16,522 nt of DNA. Origin: CAZHLD01 sp964533185 (GTDB lineage: Bacteria; Acidobacteriota; Terriglobia; Acidiferrales; UBA7541). Position 1 is the stretch's first letter. Every line of letters begins with the position of its first letter. The stretch covers positions 1 through 16,522 of the forward strand of contig CAZHLD010000070.1 of NCBI GenBank assembly GCA_964533185.1. The letters are read 5' to 3'. The position numbers and the translations under genes were made by a program. The notes below the pieces were generated by a model. The model had not been told where the DNA came from and did no database searches. It saw only the letters and a list, made by a program, of their open reading frames with translations. Shown here one piece after another: positions 5,645 through 12,772 of the stretch.

Positions 5645-6529
5645 TCAGAGCGCGAGGTCGCGCGCCACGCGGAAGCCGTAATCGGCGTACTTGAACTCCG
5701 GCGGGATCGACGACCGCGCCGCACACCGCGACACCTTAATCTGATGCCGCCACGACCCGCCCCGCGACGCCCGTCGCATCCCGTCGGCTGGCCCCTGCGG
5801 GTTGCGCCCGGGCGAGTGCGCGTAATAGCCCGCGTCGTACCAGTCCGCGCACCATTCGTGCACGTTGTCGCACAGGTTGTGGAGGCCGTAGGCATTGGGC
5901 GCGTAGAGGCCGACGCGCTCGGGCCCCGTCTTCCATCGCGACGCATAGTCCGGCAGCGACTCCGGCGGCGCATCGCCCCACGGATACGCCGCGCCCTCCA
6001 CGCCTCCGCGTGCCGCGCGTTCCCATTCCGCCTCGGTGGGCAGGCGGTAGCGGCGCTTGTCCTGCCTGTCCCGAGCGGAGTCGAGGGAAGCGGCGCCGAA
6101 GGAGCCCGTCCTGCGGCTGAGCCACGCGCAGTACGCCGCGGCGTCATACCACGACACCGCAACGACGGGCTGCTCGGGGTGATTGAACTCGGGGTCGTCC
6201 CACTGGAGCGGCGGCTTGGAGCCTGCCCCGACCCTGTCGGGGCCGCCAACTTGTCCCCTGGCCTCCCGCTTCGCATCTCTGGCCGGGTCTTCTGTAGGGG
6301 CCCCGACAAGGGCCGTCGGGGTAAACTCCGGCCATACGCCTCTACGGAGGAACTTCGCGTACTCCGCATTGGTCACCTGCGTCGCCGCCAGCTCAAACGC
6401 CTCCACCCAGACGCGGTGCGCCGGCCGTTCGTCATCCCTCCCCGCCTCGTCTCCCATGACGAACCAGCCCTCCGGTATCCGCACCATCCCCGGCTCTGTT
6501 AGCTGGTCGGGGTAGGGGCGCATGGTCAT
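5645..6529 (-). CDS. FGE-sulfatase-family protein with in-frame repeat insertions
   Basis: A 294-residue protein of the formylglycine-generating-enzyme/SUMF1 fold. Motifs in order: MVRIPEGWFVMGD (15-27), ATQVTNAEYAKFL (49-61), WDDPEFNHPEQPVVAVSWYD (110-129), AYCAWLS (132-138), YRLPTEAEWERAARGG (161-176), YPWGD (182-186), NAYGLHNLCDNVHEWCADW (212-230), SRGGSW (255-260), YGFRVAR (284-290). True FGE oxidises a sulfatase Cys to formylglycine, but many members act otherwise. No sulfatase is nearby, so the substrate is unknown. Three segments absent from the usual motif order (about 64-80, 92-106, 143-158) are encoded by palindromic or dispersed repeats. No signal peptide. The start lies in a repeat hairpin 6 bases after the PIG-L stop; Met15 (6487) is an alternative. 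It is likely cotranscribed with the PIG-L gene. Confidence 0.87.
   Translation of the reverse strand: MTMRPYPDQLTEPGMVRIPEGWFVMGDEAGRDDERPAHRVWVEAFELAATQVTNAEYAKFLRRGVWPEFTPTALVGAPTEDPARDAKREARGQVGGPDRVGAGSKPPLQWDDPEFNHPEQPVVAVSWYDAAAYCAWLSRRTGSFGAASLDSARDRQDKRRYRLPTEAEWERAARGGVEGAAYPWGDAPPESLPDYASRWKTGPERVGLYAPNAYGLHNLCDNVHEWCADWYDAGYYAHSPGRNPQGPADGMRRASRGGSWRHQIKVSRCAARSSIPPEFKYADYGFRVARDLAL
6066..6088. repeat. dispersed repeat core inside the FGE gene
   Basis: A 23-base segment containing GAGCGGAGTCGA (6074-6085), one mismatch from GAGCGTAGTCGA in the intergenic repeat at 5604-5615. It encodes FGE residues 148-155 in frame, between AWLSRRT and RRYRLPTEAEWE, where the family motif order is normally continuous. 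Confidence 0.65.
6225..6243. repeat. palindrome inside the FGE gene
   Basis: GCCCCGAC (6225-6232), a 3-base loop and GTCGGGGC (6236-6243) form a perfect 8-bp hairpin. The same CCCCGAC/GTCGGGG arms occur in the family C copies at 244-295 and 6294-6345. It encodes part of residues 92-106 (GQVGGPDRVGAGSKP), just before the conserved WDDPEFNHP. Confidence 0.7.
6294..6345 (+). repeat. dispersed palindromic repeat, family C, copy 2, inside the FGE gene
   Basis: Matches the reverse complement of the intergenic copy 244-295 at 45 of 52 bases. Here it is read in frame as FGE residues 64-80 (GVWPEFTPTALVGAPTE), directly after the conserved VTNAEYAKFL helix. No stop or frameshift results. Confidence 0.82.
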
Positions 6530-6539
6530 ACGCCCCTAC
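6512..6539. repeat. GTAGGGGCG hairpin joining the PIG-L stop and FGE start
   Basis: Arms GTAGGGGCG (6512-6520) and CGCCCCTAC (6531-6539) pair perfectly around a 10-base loop. On the minus strand the 5' arm holds the PIG-L stop TAG (6536-6538) and the AGGGG that serves as FGE Shine-Dalgarno, while the FGE ATG (6527-6529) lies in the loop. It shares the GTAGGGGC ends of the other family C-type repeats. Confidence 0.75.
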
Positions 6540-8500
6540 GGCTTCAGCGTTGCGCGGGACTGGCTCAGCAAATTGATGAACAGGCGATAGGCGCCGGGCA
6601 CGCCCTCGGGCAACTGCCGGAAAAACGAGAGGCCGGTGTAGATGTACACGCCCTTGCCGGTGCGCGCATAGGCAATCGCGCCAATCGTGTCACCCGTTTC
6701 GCCCGGGTCGCGCATCGCCAGTGGGAACTGGTACTCCGCGCCGAACGTCCCCCAGAAGTAGAGCCCGCGCTCCTGCACCCAGCCGTCGAAATCCGCCTGC
6801 GTGATTTTGTTCGGGAAATTCAGTACCGGGCTTTGTGGTTGCGCGAATTTCACGGGCGCGTTTTCGTCCGTGATGCGAATCGTCGGCTGCCCCACCGACG
6901 CCGGGTACGGCGCGGGCTTGTAGCGGTTGAAGTCGTCGTCGCGCTGGTACTGCACCACCAGTGTTCCGCCCGCCGCCGCGTAGTCGAGCAGGCGGCGGTT
7001 GGCGCGGGCCAAATCGGCGCGCAATTCGTACGCGCGGATGCCGATGGCGATGGCGTCAAAGTGTTTCAGGTCGCCGAAGGCAAGCTGCACCGGGCCCAGC
7101 AGTTCGACCTCGACCCCCACCTGCCGCAGCGATTCCGGTATGGGGTCGTTCTCCGCGGCGACGTAGCCCACGCGCAGGCCTTTCGGCACGGCCAGCTCAA
7201 AGGCGCTGACGGTGGCGCGCACGGGCTCGCTCCACAGCTCGGTCGGCAGCGTCGGCAGCGGCTCGAGCGACGTGCGGAACTTCTCGCCGTTCACCGACGC
7301 CCACGCGGNNNNNNNNNNNNNNNNNNNNNNNNNNNNNNNNNNNNNNNNNNNNNNNNNNNNNNNNNNNNNNNNNNNNNNNNNNNNNNNNNNNNNNNNNNNN
7401 NNNNNNNNGCGGTCGAGTTCCCAGCGCGCCTCTGGCGGATATCCGGCCGTTTCGGCGGCCAGACGAATCCTCGCTCCGGCGACGGCCCGACCCGCACCCG
7501 CCAGCGACCGCACCGCAGCGGGCCAGTCCAAAGCCTCCGCGGCCTTCCGCGCCGCCGCCAGGGCCTCTTCCGCCTCGCCCAGCGAAGGATCGAGCAGCAG
7601 CTTCACCGCCGGAATACGGTCGCCCAGCTTCGCAAGCGGCGCGGCCAGAGATTTCCCGTCAAGCGCGAGCTCGCTGGTAACGGCGAGAAACAACGAGCGC
7701 CGGAAAAAGGGCGAGCCGAGAAATCCGGCCACGCCCTGCGTGCGGTGTTTCGCGAAACCCTGCCGGCCGATCTCGCCGTAGCTCTGGCCCCAGATCGGCA
7801 AAATCTCAGCGGTCGGAATGCGCAGCGCGCCCGGCTCTTCGTTGCGCGCCAGACGCACCAGCCGCGCGCGCCACAGCTTCAGTCCCCCGGCCATCTGCTC
7901 CGGAAATGCGTTCGGATCGGCCGCCGCTTCCACAGCCCGCGGCGTCAGCAGGCCCGCCGACTGATGATGTCCATGCCCTGAGCGCACGCCCGCCCAGTGA
8001 TTGACCACAATGTCCGGCCGAAATGTTCGGATCACGCGCACGATGTCGCCCAACGCCGCGTCGCCCCACACGCGCAGGGTTTCGTCGGTGGTCTTTGAAT
8101 AGCCGAAGTCGGGCGCACGGGTGAAGAAGAGGCGCGTGCCGTAGATGCGCGTGGCGGCTTCGAGTTCGGCGGTGCGCAGGATGCCGAGCTGTGGTGCCTG
8201 CTCGGGGCCAAGCGCGTTCTGACCGCCTTCGCCGCGCGTGATCGCGAGCAGGGCGACGTCGGCGCCCAGCCCGCGCGCGAGATAGGTCAGCACGCCCGAC
8301 GCTTCGTCGTCCGGGTGCGCGGTGATGTAAAGGATGCGCGTGGTCACCCGCGCGCGCTGGATGGCTTCGAGCACCGCCGGCAGACACGGCCCGGTGCAGA
8401 GCGTTGCGTCGGTGCGCGAGATCCCCGGCCCGGGCGCCTGCGCCGCCACCGGAGCGAGCGCCACGCCGATCAGTACAGCCGTTGCAAGCCATCTCCTCAT
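6536..8500 (-). CDS. exported PIG-L (LmbE-like) deacetylase with a large C-terminal domain, interrupted by an assembly gap
   Basis: About 654 residues as drawn, counting 100 N as sequence. A signal peptide (1-21, MRRWLATAVLIGVALAPVAAQ) predicts export. Residues 55-190 carry PIG-L zinc and catalytic motifs: AHPDDE at 61-66 and SGHGHHQSAG at 174-183. The family removes acetyl groups from N-acetylglucosamine-type sugars. The C-terminal part resembles a class I glutamine-amidotransferase-like/ThuA-type fold (LRVGYVAAENDPIP, FDAIAIGIRAYEL, GGTLVVQY, YIYTGLSFFRQLP). Relatives of this build are often nearer 800 residues, so the gap probably hides more than 100 bases; that is inference. Start 8500 was chosen because the 24 upstream residues are encoded by a palindromic repeat (8525-8550). 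Its stop lies 6 bases before the FGE start, suggesting coupling. Confidence 0.85.
   Translation of the reverse strand: MRRWLATAVLIGVALAPVAAQAPGPGISRTDATLCTGPCLPAVLEAIQRARVTTRILYITAHPDDEASGVLTYLARGLGADVALLAITRGEGGQNALGPEQAPQLGILRTAELEAATRIYGTRLFFTRAPDFGYSKTTDETLRVWGDAALGDIVRVIRTFRPDIVVNHWAGVRSGHGHHQSAGLLTPRAVEAAADPNAFPEQMAGGLKLWRARLVRLARNEEPGALRIPTAEILPIWGQSYGEIGRQGFAKHRTQGVAGFLGSPFFRRSLFLAVTSELALDGKSLAAPLAKLGDRIPAVKLLLDPSLGEAEEALAAARKAAEALDWPAAVRSLAGAGRAVAGARIRLAAETAGYPPEARWELDRXXXXXXXXXXXXXXXXXXXXXXXXXXXXXXXXXXAWASVNGEKFRTSLEPLPTLPTELWSEPVRATVSAFELAVPKGLRVGYVAAENDPIPESLRQVGVEVELLGPVQLAFGDLKHFDAIAIGIRAYELRADLARANRRLLDYAAAGGTLVVQYQRDDDFNRYKPAPYPASVGQPTIRITDENAPVKFAQPQSPVLNFPNKITQADFDGWVQERGLYFWGTFGAEYQFPLAMRDPGETGDTIGAIAYARTGKGVYIYTGLSFFRQLPEGVPGAYRLFINLLSQSRATLKP
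7309..7408. other. assembly gap of 100 N
   Basis: Exactly 100 undefined bases inside the PIG-L gene, the usual scaffold filler for a gap of unknown length. That the frame stays open across it is accidental. The missing segment joins the deacetylase domain to the C-terminal domain. Confidence 0.98.
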
Positions 8501-8524
8501 TCGAGCATCACCTTTGTATCCGTC

Positions 8525-8550
8525 GGGGCGTCCGCCGCGGCGGATGCCCC
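8525..8550. repeat. palindromic repeat, family D, copy 1
   Basis: GGGGC, a G/T mismatch, TCCGCC, GC, GGCGGA and GCCCC make a 26-base near-perfect palindrome. It lies between the permease stop (8581) and the PIG-L start (8500). Its core CCGCCGCGGCGG and the trailing GCCCCTnCATC recur, inverted, at 9953-9990 on the other side of the permease gene. Confidence 0.78.
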
Positions 8551-8580
8551 TGCATCCCTCAATCGTGTTCATCTATCGTT

Positions 8581-9933
8581 TCAATCTGTCTTACCAAACG
8601 GCCACTCTTGCAAATGCCGCGCCCGCAGCAAAAACACCCCCGTGCCCAGCACCATTACGACCGCACCGGTGAGCGCAAACTTCCATCCGGTTGAGATGAA
8701 AATCGCCAGCCATCCGGCTACTGCAATCCACACCGGCAGCGGGTAAAGCGGCATCTTGAACGGAAACCGTTCCGCCGGCCAGCGCCGCCGCAGTACCACC
8801 AGCCCCACCGCTCCGCCGATAAACTGCACCAGGATGCGCATGGCCAGGATCGCGCTGATCACTTCGCGCAGGCGGAAGAGCATGGCAAACACCAGCGCCG
8901 CCGCTCCCAGCGCCACCAGCGACACGTGCGGAAAATGCTTGGTCGGGTGCACGCGCCCAAACACCGAGAAGAACGTGCCGTCCACCGCCGCCGCGTACGG
9001 GATGCGCGAATAGCCCAGCGTCAGAGAAAAAAGCGAGCCAAACGCGATCCACAGGATCATCGCCGTGGCAAACTGCGCCGCACCCGCGCCGTAAAGCCGC
9101 TCGACAAACGTGCTCACTACAAAGCTCGACCCCTTCACTTCCTCCCACGGGATCACGCCCAGGATGCTGGTCTGCATCGCCAGGTACAGCACCGCGATGC
9201 CGATAATCGAAATGAAAATGCTGCGCGGAATGTTCCGCTCGGGCTGCTTGATTTCGGCCCCGAGGTGGCAGACGTTGTAATAGCCCAGGTAGGTGTAGAT
9301 CGTGCGGACCGTGGCGGCGCCGAGGCCCGCGAAAAATATCCACGACCAGCTCCACGCCCCTTCGGGATAAGTGAACACCAGTTCCGGACGGAAGTGCGTT
9401 GCGCCGCCCCAGATCAGCCAGAGCATGGTCGCAATCACGCCCACCCAGATCAGCATCGAGATTTTCCCGATGGTGGTGATCCGCCGGTACAACAAGAACA
9501 CCAGAAAAACGATCAGCCCGCCGCGCACGGCGCGATCGGTCACCGCGTTGAGCGGCACCAGATACCCGAGGTACTGCGCAAACCCAATCGCCGCCGAAGC
9601 CATCACCAGCGGCGCCTGGAACATCGTCTGCCAGATAAACAGGAACGACATCAACCGTCCCCAGCGCCCCGGCCCGTAGGCCTCGCGCAGAAAAACGTAG
9701 CTGCCGCCCGCCAGCGGCATTGCTGCGCCCAGCTCGGCCCAGATGCAGCCGTCAAGCAGCGCCAGCGCCGCGCCCGCCACCCACGCCAGCATCGCCTGCG
9801 GCCCGCCCATGTCCTGCACCACCAGCGGCACGACGATGAACGGGCCGATGCCCACCATGTCAATCATGTTGAGCGCGGTGGCCTCTTTGAGGCCCAGGCC
9901 GCGCACGAGTGTCGGGTTGTGCGCTTCGGGCAT
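8581..9933 (-). CDS. APC-superfamily amino acid permease
   Basis: A 450-residue integral membrane protein with about 12 hydrophobic segments, the usual number for the family. These carriers import amino acids or related solutes by proton- or solute-coupled transport. The first helix has the unwound GIGPFI motif (28-33); WAELGAAMPLAGGSYVFLRE (65-84) is the classic second-helix to third-helix signature; HLGAEIKQPERNIPRSI matches the conserved cytoplasmic loop with E, P and R. Substrate cannot be read from sequence. The start at 9933 has only a weak GGGACA upstream, but the domain begins near residue 10. Family D repeats lie on both sides (8525-8550, 9953-9990). The 80-base spacing to the PIG-L gene allows cotranscription. 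Confidence 0.9.
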   Translation of the reverse strand: MPEAHNPTLVRGLGLKEATALNMIDMVGIGPFIVVPLVVQDMGGPQAMLAWVAGAALALLDGCIWAELGAAMPLAGGSYVFLREAYGPGRWGRLMSFLFIWQTMFQAPLVMASAAIGFAQYLGYLVPLNAVTDRAVRGGLIVFLVFLLYRRITTIGKISMLIWVGVIATMLWLIWGGATHFRPELVFTYPEGAWSWSWIFFAGLGAATVRTIYTYLGYYNVCHLGAEIKQPERNIPRSIFISIIGIAVLYLAMQTSILGVIPWEEVKGSSFVVSTFVERLYGAGAAQFATAMILWIAFGSLFSLTLGYSRIPYAAAVDGTFFSVFGRVHPTKHFPHVSLVALGAAALVFAMLFRLREVISAILAMRILVQFIGGAVGLVVLRRRWPAERFPFKMPLYPLPVWIAVAGWLAIFISTGWKFALTGAVVMVLGTGVFLLRARHLQEWPFGKTD

Positions 9934-9952
9934 CGTGTCCCGTTTGGATACA

Positions 9953-9990
9953 GATGTAGGGGCATCCGCCGCGGCGGTCGCCCCTGCATC
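9953..9990. repeat. palindromic repeat, family D, copy 2
   Basis: A 38-base near-palindrome, GATG...CATC, around the central CCGCCGCGGCGG. It is the inverted counterpart of 8525-8550. It begins 20 bases upstream of the permease start codon and would fold in its leader RNA. Confidence 0.8.
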
Positions 9991-10084
9991 TGTGAAAATG
10001 AATCTCAGAGCATAGCAGATGCCTCAGGCACCACCTGCGTCAAAAACTTTGTTTGCTGGTGCTGCCGTGCATGCCACTTTTCTC

Positions 10085-10113
10085 TAGACAAGCTCGGCGC
10101 GCTTCCCTAAAAT
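10085..10113 (+). promoter_or_regulatory. promoter of the CsgG-like gene
   Basis: TAGACA (10085-10090), 17 bases, TAAAAT (10108-10113). Transcription from about 10120 gives a leader of about 58 bases before the well-placed Shine-Dalgarno at 10164-10171. Confidence 0.5.
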
Positions 10114-10177
10114 CTCCGCAGGAAGTTTCTGTTTGGCTTGCTCATCATTGCCAAGCTGGCTTCAGAGGAGACCTGTC

Positions 10178-11185
10178 ATGCGTAAGATTCGAAAGATGGT
10201 TTCGGTTGGCCTTCTGCTGCTCCTGGCCGGGGCTCTGCTGCCCCTGGCGGCGCAGACGCAAAACCCTGCTCCGCCCCGCAAGAAACGCGTTGCGGTGATT
10301 GACTTCGAGTACGGTACGGTGCGCACCGCTGTGGCCGGCCTGTTCGGCACCGATATTGACGTCGGCCGCGGCATCTGCGACCTGCTGGTGAAGCGCCTGG
10401 TGCAGGACGGCAGCTACACCGTGGTCGAGCGGCGGATGATTGACAAGATCCTTGCCGAACAGAACTTCTCCACCAGCGACCGCGCCAATCCGGCCACGGC
10501 CGCGCAAATCGGCAAGATCCTCGGCCTCGACGCCATCATTGTCGGCAGCATCACCCAGTTTGGCGCCGAGACGAAGGGGACGAAAGTCGGTGGCGCAGGC
10601 GGCGGGTGGGGCGGCTTTGGCCTTGGTGGGCTCAGCATGAAGAAGACGAAGGCAATCGTCACGCTGGATGCGCGGCTCATTGACGTGGACACGGCTGAAA
10701 TCCTGGCCGTCGCCGATGGCAAGGGCGAATCCAAGCGCGAGAGCACGTCGCTGTTGGGCGGCGGGGGAAGCTGGCGCGGCTGGGGCGCCGGGGGAGTAGA
10801 TTTCTCATCGAGCGATTTCGAGGAGACCATCCTGGGCGAGGCCATAAAAGGCGCCGTGGACCAGATGTCCGCGGGCGTAATCGCTTCGAAGGACAAACTG
10901 CAGGCTCGCGTCGTGATGGTCGAAGGCTTGATCGCGCTGGTCGAGTTGGACGTGGTCGTATTGAACGTCGGAGCCAAGTCCGGCCTCAAGGCCGGCGATC
11001 AGCTTTCCGTCGAGCGCGTCACGCGTGAGATCAAAGACCCGGCCACCGGCAAGGTCATCCGCCGGTTGAGCAGCAAGATCGGCGTGATCGAAGTTACCGA
11101 AGTAGATGCCGTTTCCGCGGTTGCCAAGATTGTCGTGGGAACCGGCTTCAAGGTGGGTGACCTAGCGAAAACAGTAACGCAGTAA
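10178..11185 (+). CDS. exported CsgG-family protein with a FlgT-like C-terminal domain
   Basis: A 335-residue protein. Signal peptide 1-26 (MRKIRKM, Leu-rich core, AAQ) with no lipobox Cys, unlike curli CsgG, which is a lipoprotein. CsgG-like domain about 37-235: RVAVIDFEYG (37-46), TVVERRMIDKILAEQNFSTS (81-100), LGLDAIIVGSIT (115-126) and ARLIDVDTAEIL (165-176). Two Gly-rich loops interrupt it (138-152, 192-207). Residues about 243-335 resemble the FlgT C-terminal domain (VVLNVGAKSGLKAGDQLSVER). CsgG forms the outer-membrane curli pore, but this wider family includes proteins of unknown role, and no csgA, csgE or csgF is nearby. AGAGGAGA (10164-10171) fixes the start at 10178. Confidence 0.85.
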   Translation: MRKIRKMVSVGLLLLLAGALLPLAAQTQNPAPPRKKRVAVIDFEYGTVRTAVAGLFGTDIDVGRGICDLLVKRLVQDGSYTVVERRMIDKILAEQNFSTSDRANPATAAQIGKILGLDAIIVGSITQFGAETKGTKVGGAGGGWGGFGLGGLSMKKTKAIVTLDARLIDVDTAEILAVADGKGESKRESTSLLGGGGSWRGWGAGGVDFSSSDFEETILGEAIKGAVDQMSAGVIASKDKLQARVVMVEGLIALVELDVVVLNVGAKSGLKAGDQLSVERVTREIKDPATGKVIRRLSSKIGVIEVTEVDAVSAVAKIVVGTGFKVGDLAKTVTQ

Positions 11186-11186
11186 C

Positions 11187-11714
11187 TCAGCGCGAGCGCC
11201 ACGCGAAGCGCGAAAAGCGAGGTCCCGCCGGCGGGAAGAGCCCGAGGCCCTGCGTTCGGTGCCCCCGGCTGAAGAAAAAGAACGGCGCGCCAAAGCTGCT
11301 GGTATTGCCGACCACGAAGAACGAACGGTTGCCCACCCGCCCGAACGCGATCGGCGCGAATAGCGGCTGTGCGGATCCGCCCACCGGGGCGAACTGAGAC
11401 CCTCCAAAACGCGACGTGCCCATCGAATACCTGCCGAACCCGCCGTAGCCCGCGTAGCCTCCGTAACCGTACGGAAGAATCTCAACCGAGCGATACGCGC
11501 CTGCATTGCGGCTGGCCTTTCCTGTGAGCACATCCACGTCGGAGGGATCGAGCGGGTGACCCAGCTTCGGCGCAGGCTTTGCCTGCGGCGGTGCCGGCGC
11601 GGCCGATTGCTCTTCCGTGCGAGCAGGCGCCTGCGGCTTCTCCTGCGTCTGCGCCAACACCGGCGCAGCCATCGCCAGAACCAGAATCGCCAGCAGTGTC
11701 TTCGTTATCTTCAT
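11187..11714 (-). CDS. exported Gly/Tyr-rich protein, function unknown
   Basis: A 175-residue protein of no family I recognise. Signal peptide 1-22 (MKITKTLLAILVLAMAAPVLAQ), then a Pro/Ala/Glu/Lys-rich low-complexity stretch (23-53), a short conserved-looking part (HPLDPSDVDVLTGKASRN), a Gly/Tyr-rich run (YGYGGYAGYGGFGRYS, about 82-97), and an aromatic segment with FFFF near 148-151. AAGGAG precedes ATG 11714. It converges on the CsgG-like gene with a single base between stop codons. Composition suggests a surface or extracellular disordered protein. A link to the CsgG-like protein is suggested only by position. Confidence 0.72.
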   Translation of the reverse strand: MKITKTLLAILVLAMAAPVLAQTQEKPQAPARTEEQSAAPAPPQAKPAPKLGHPLDPSDVDVLTGKASRNAGAYRSVEILPYGYGGYAGYGGFGRYSMGTSRFGGSQFAPVGGSAQPLFAPIAFGRVGNRSFFVVGNTSSFGAPFFFFSRGHRTQGLGLFPPAGPRFSRFAWRSR

Positions 11715-11860
11715 GGCCCGCTCCTTCTCCCGCTTCCCTCTACCCCCTGCCTATTTTACTCCTACTTGTCTCGCTGGGCACCGGTCCTGTGTTGAGCCGG
11801 CCTGTACGCCGGTAACTTCGGCTACCCCTTTGGCCGCTCCGTCTAGGCTAAGATGATTCC

Positions 11861-12772
11861 GTGACCAAGCTGGGCGTTGCGATTACGGCGGCGACGGTGG
11901 CGGTGCTGGTCGCGGAGTTTCTGCGCACGTGCACCCGGCCGCTTCCCGCACACGGCTGGCTGGGTCTGGTGGCACTGGCGGGAGCCGAGTACCTGATGTT
12001 CCGCGGCGTCGAGCCGGTGGCGACGTACTTCACGCCCATCGCCTGGACGGCCTACATTCTCATCGCCGACGCCGCGCTCTACGCCCTCACCGGGCGTTCG
12101 CGCATCCGCGAGCGGCCCGCGGCGCTCGGACGCATGGCACTGCTTTCCATTCCGCTGTGGCTCATCTTCGAGGCCTTCAACCTCCGCCTCGCCAACTGGA
12201 CCTACGTCGTCCTACCCGAAAACATTCTCCTCCGCTGGCTCGGCTACGGCTGGTCGTTCGCCACCATCACGCCGGCCATCCTGCTGACTGCTGATCTCGT
12301 CGCGGCGCTCGGCTGGTTTGACCGCGCGACGCGGCCGGTGTGTACCATACGCCCTTCCGCCACCGCCGAACGCGCCATGATCGCTGCCGGTGCGGCGATG
12401 CTGCTCATCCCGCTGGTTCTCCCGCAGCACATCGCTGCGTACCTCTTCGCGCCGGTCTGGCTCGGCTTCATTTTTCTGCTCGACCCGCTCAATCGCCGCC
12501 GCGGCCTGCCCTCTCTGCTCGGCGATCTCGCCGAAGGACGCCGCGCGCGCCTCTACGCGCTGCTGGTCTCCGGCTGGGTCTGCGCCTGGCTGTGGGAGTT
12601 CTGGAACTTCTGGGCGTCGGCCAAGTGGCACTACATCTTCCCACTATTCCAGTCCGTGAAGATTTTCGAGATGCCCGCTCCGGGCTACTTGGGTTTTCTC
12701 CCCTTTGCGCTGGAGTGCTTCGTCATGTACGTTACCGCCGCCGCGCTGCTCGGCTGGCGCGACGACCTGTGA
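11861..12772 (+). CDS. multi-pass membrane protein with an internal duplication, function unknown
   Basis: A 303-residue protein with about eight hydrophobic segments. The two halves share a motif: WLIFEAFNLRLANWTY at 100-115 (Glu104, Asn107, Trp113, Tyr115) and WLWEFWNFWASAKWHY at 243-258 (Glu246, Asn249, Trp256, Tyr258). Each is preceded about 35 residues earlier by an ILIAD/FLLD strand with Asp70 or Asp208 and followed by a GY/GF helix. This fits an ancient tandem duplication with conserved polar residues in helices. The start is GTG 11861; no good Shine-Dalgarno is present. Its stop TGA shares an A with the next gene's ATG, so the two are probably coupled. Bacterial carotenoid-type membrane proteins came to mind, but I see no diagnostic motif. 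Confidence 0.75.
   Translation: MTKLGVAITAATVAVLVAEFLRTCTRPLPAHGWLGLVALAGAEYLMFRGVEPVATYFTPIAWTAYILIADAALYALTGRSRIRERPAALGRMALLSIPLWLIFEAFNLRLANWTYVVLPENILLRWLGYGWSFATITPAILLTADLVAALGWFDRATRPVCTIRPSATAERAMIAAGAAMLLIPLVLPQHIAAYLFAPVWLGFIFLLDPLNRRRGLPSLLGDLAEGRRARLYALLVSGWVCAWLWEFWNFWASAKWHYIFPLFQSVKIFEMPAPGYLGFLPFALECFVMYVTAAALLGWRDDL

Noticed and set aside
6833..7981. A 382-codon plus-strand frame across the N gap
   Set aside because: It runs antisense to the PIG-L gene, is Arg-rich, and depends on undefined bases to stay open.
8501..8572. A 24-residue N-terminal extension of the PIG-L protein
   Set aside because: It is translated from a palindromic repeat and would bury the signal peptide. 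It is probably leader RNA.
8926..10110. A 394-codon open frame on the plus strand opposite the permease gene
   Set aside because: It is antisense to a clear 12-helix APC permease. Its product is Arg/His/Pro-rich with no recognisable domain, as expected of a shadow frame in high-GC DNA.
12340..12771. N-terminal extension of the TPR frame back to 12340
   Set aside because: It overlaps the membrane protein gene in another frame, is Arg/Ala/Pro-rich, and would place the signal peptide in the middle of the protein.
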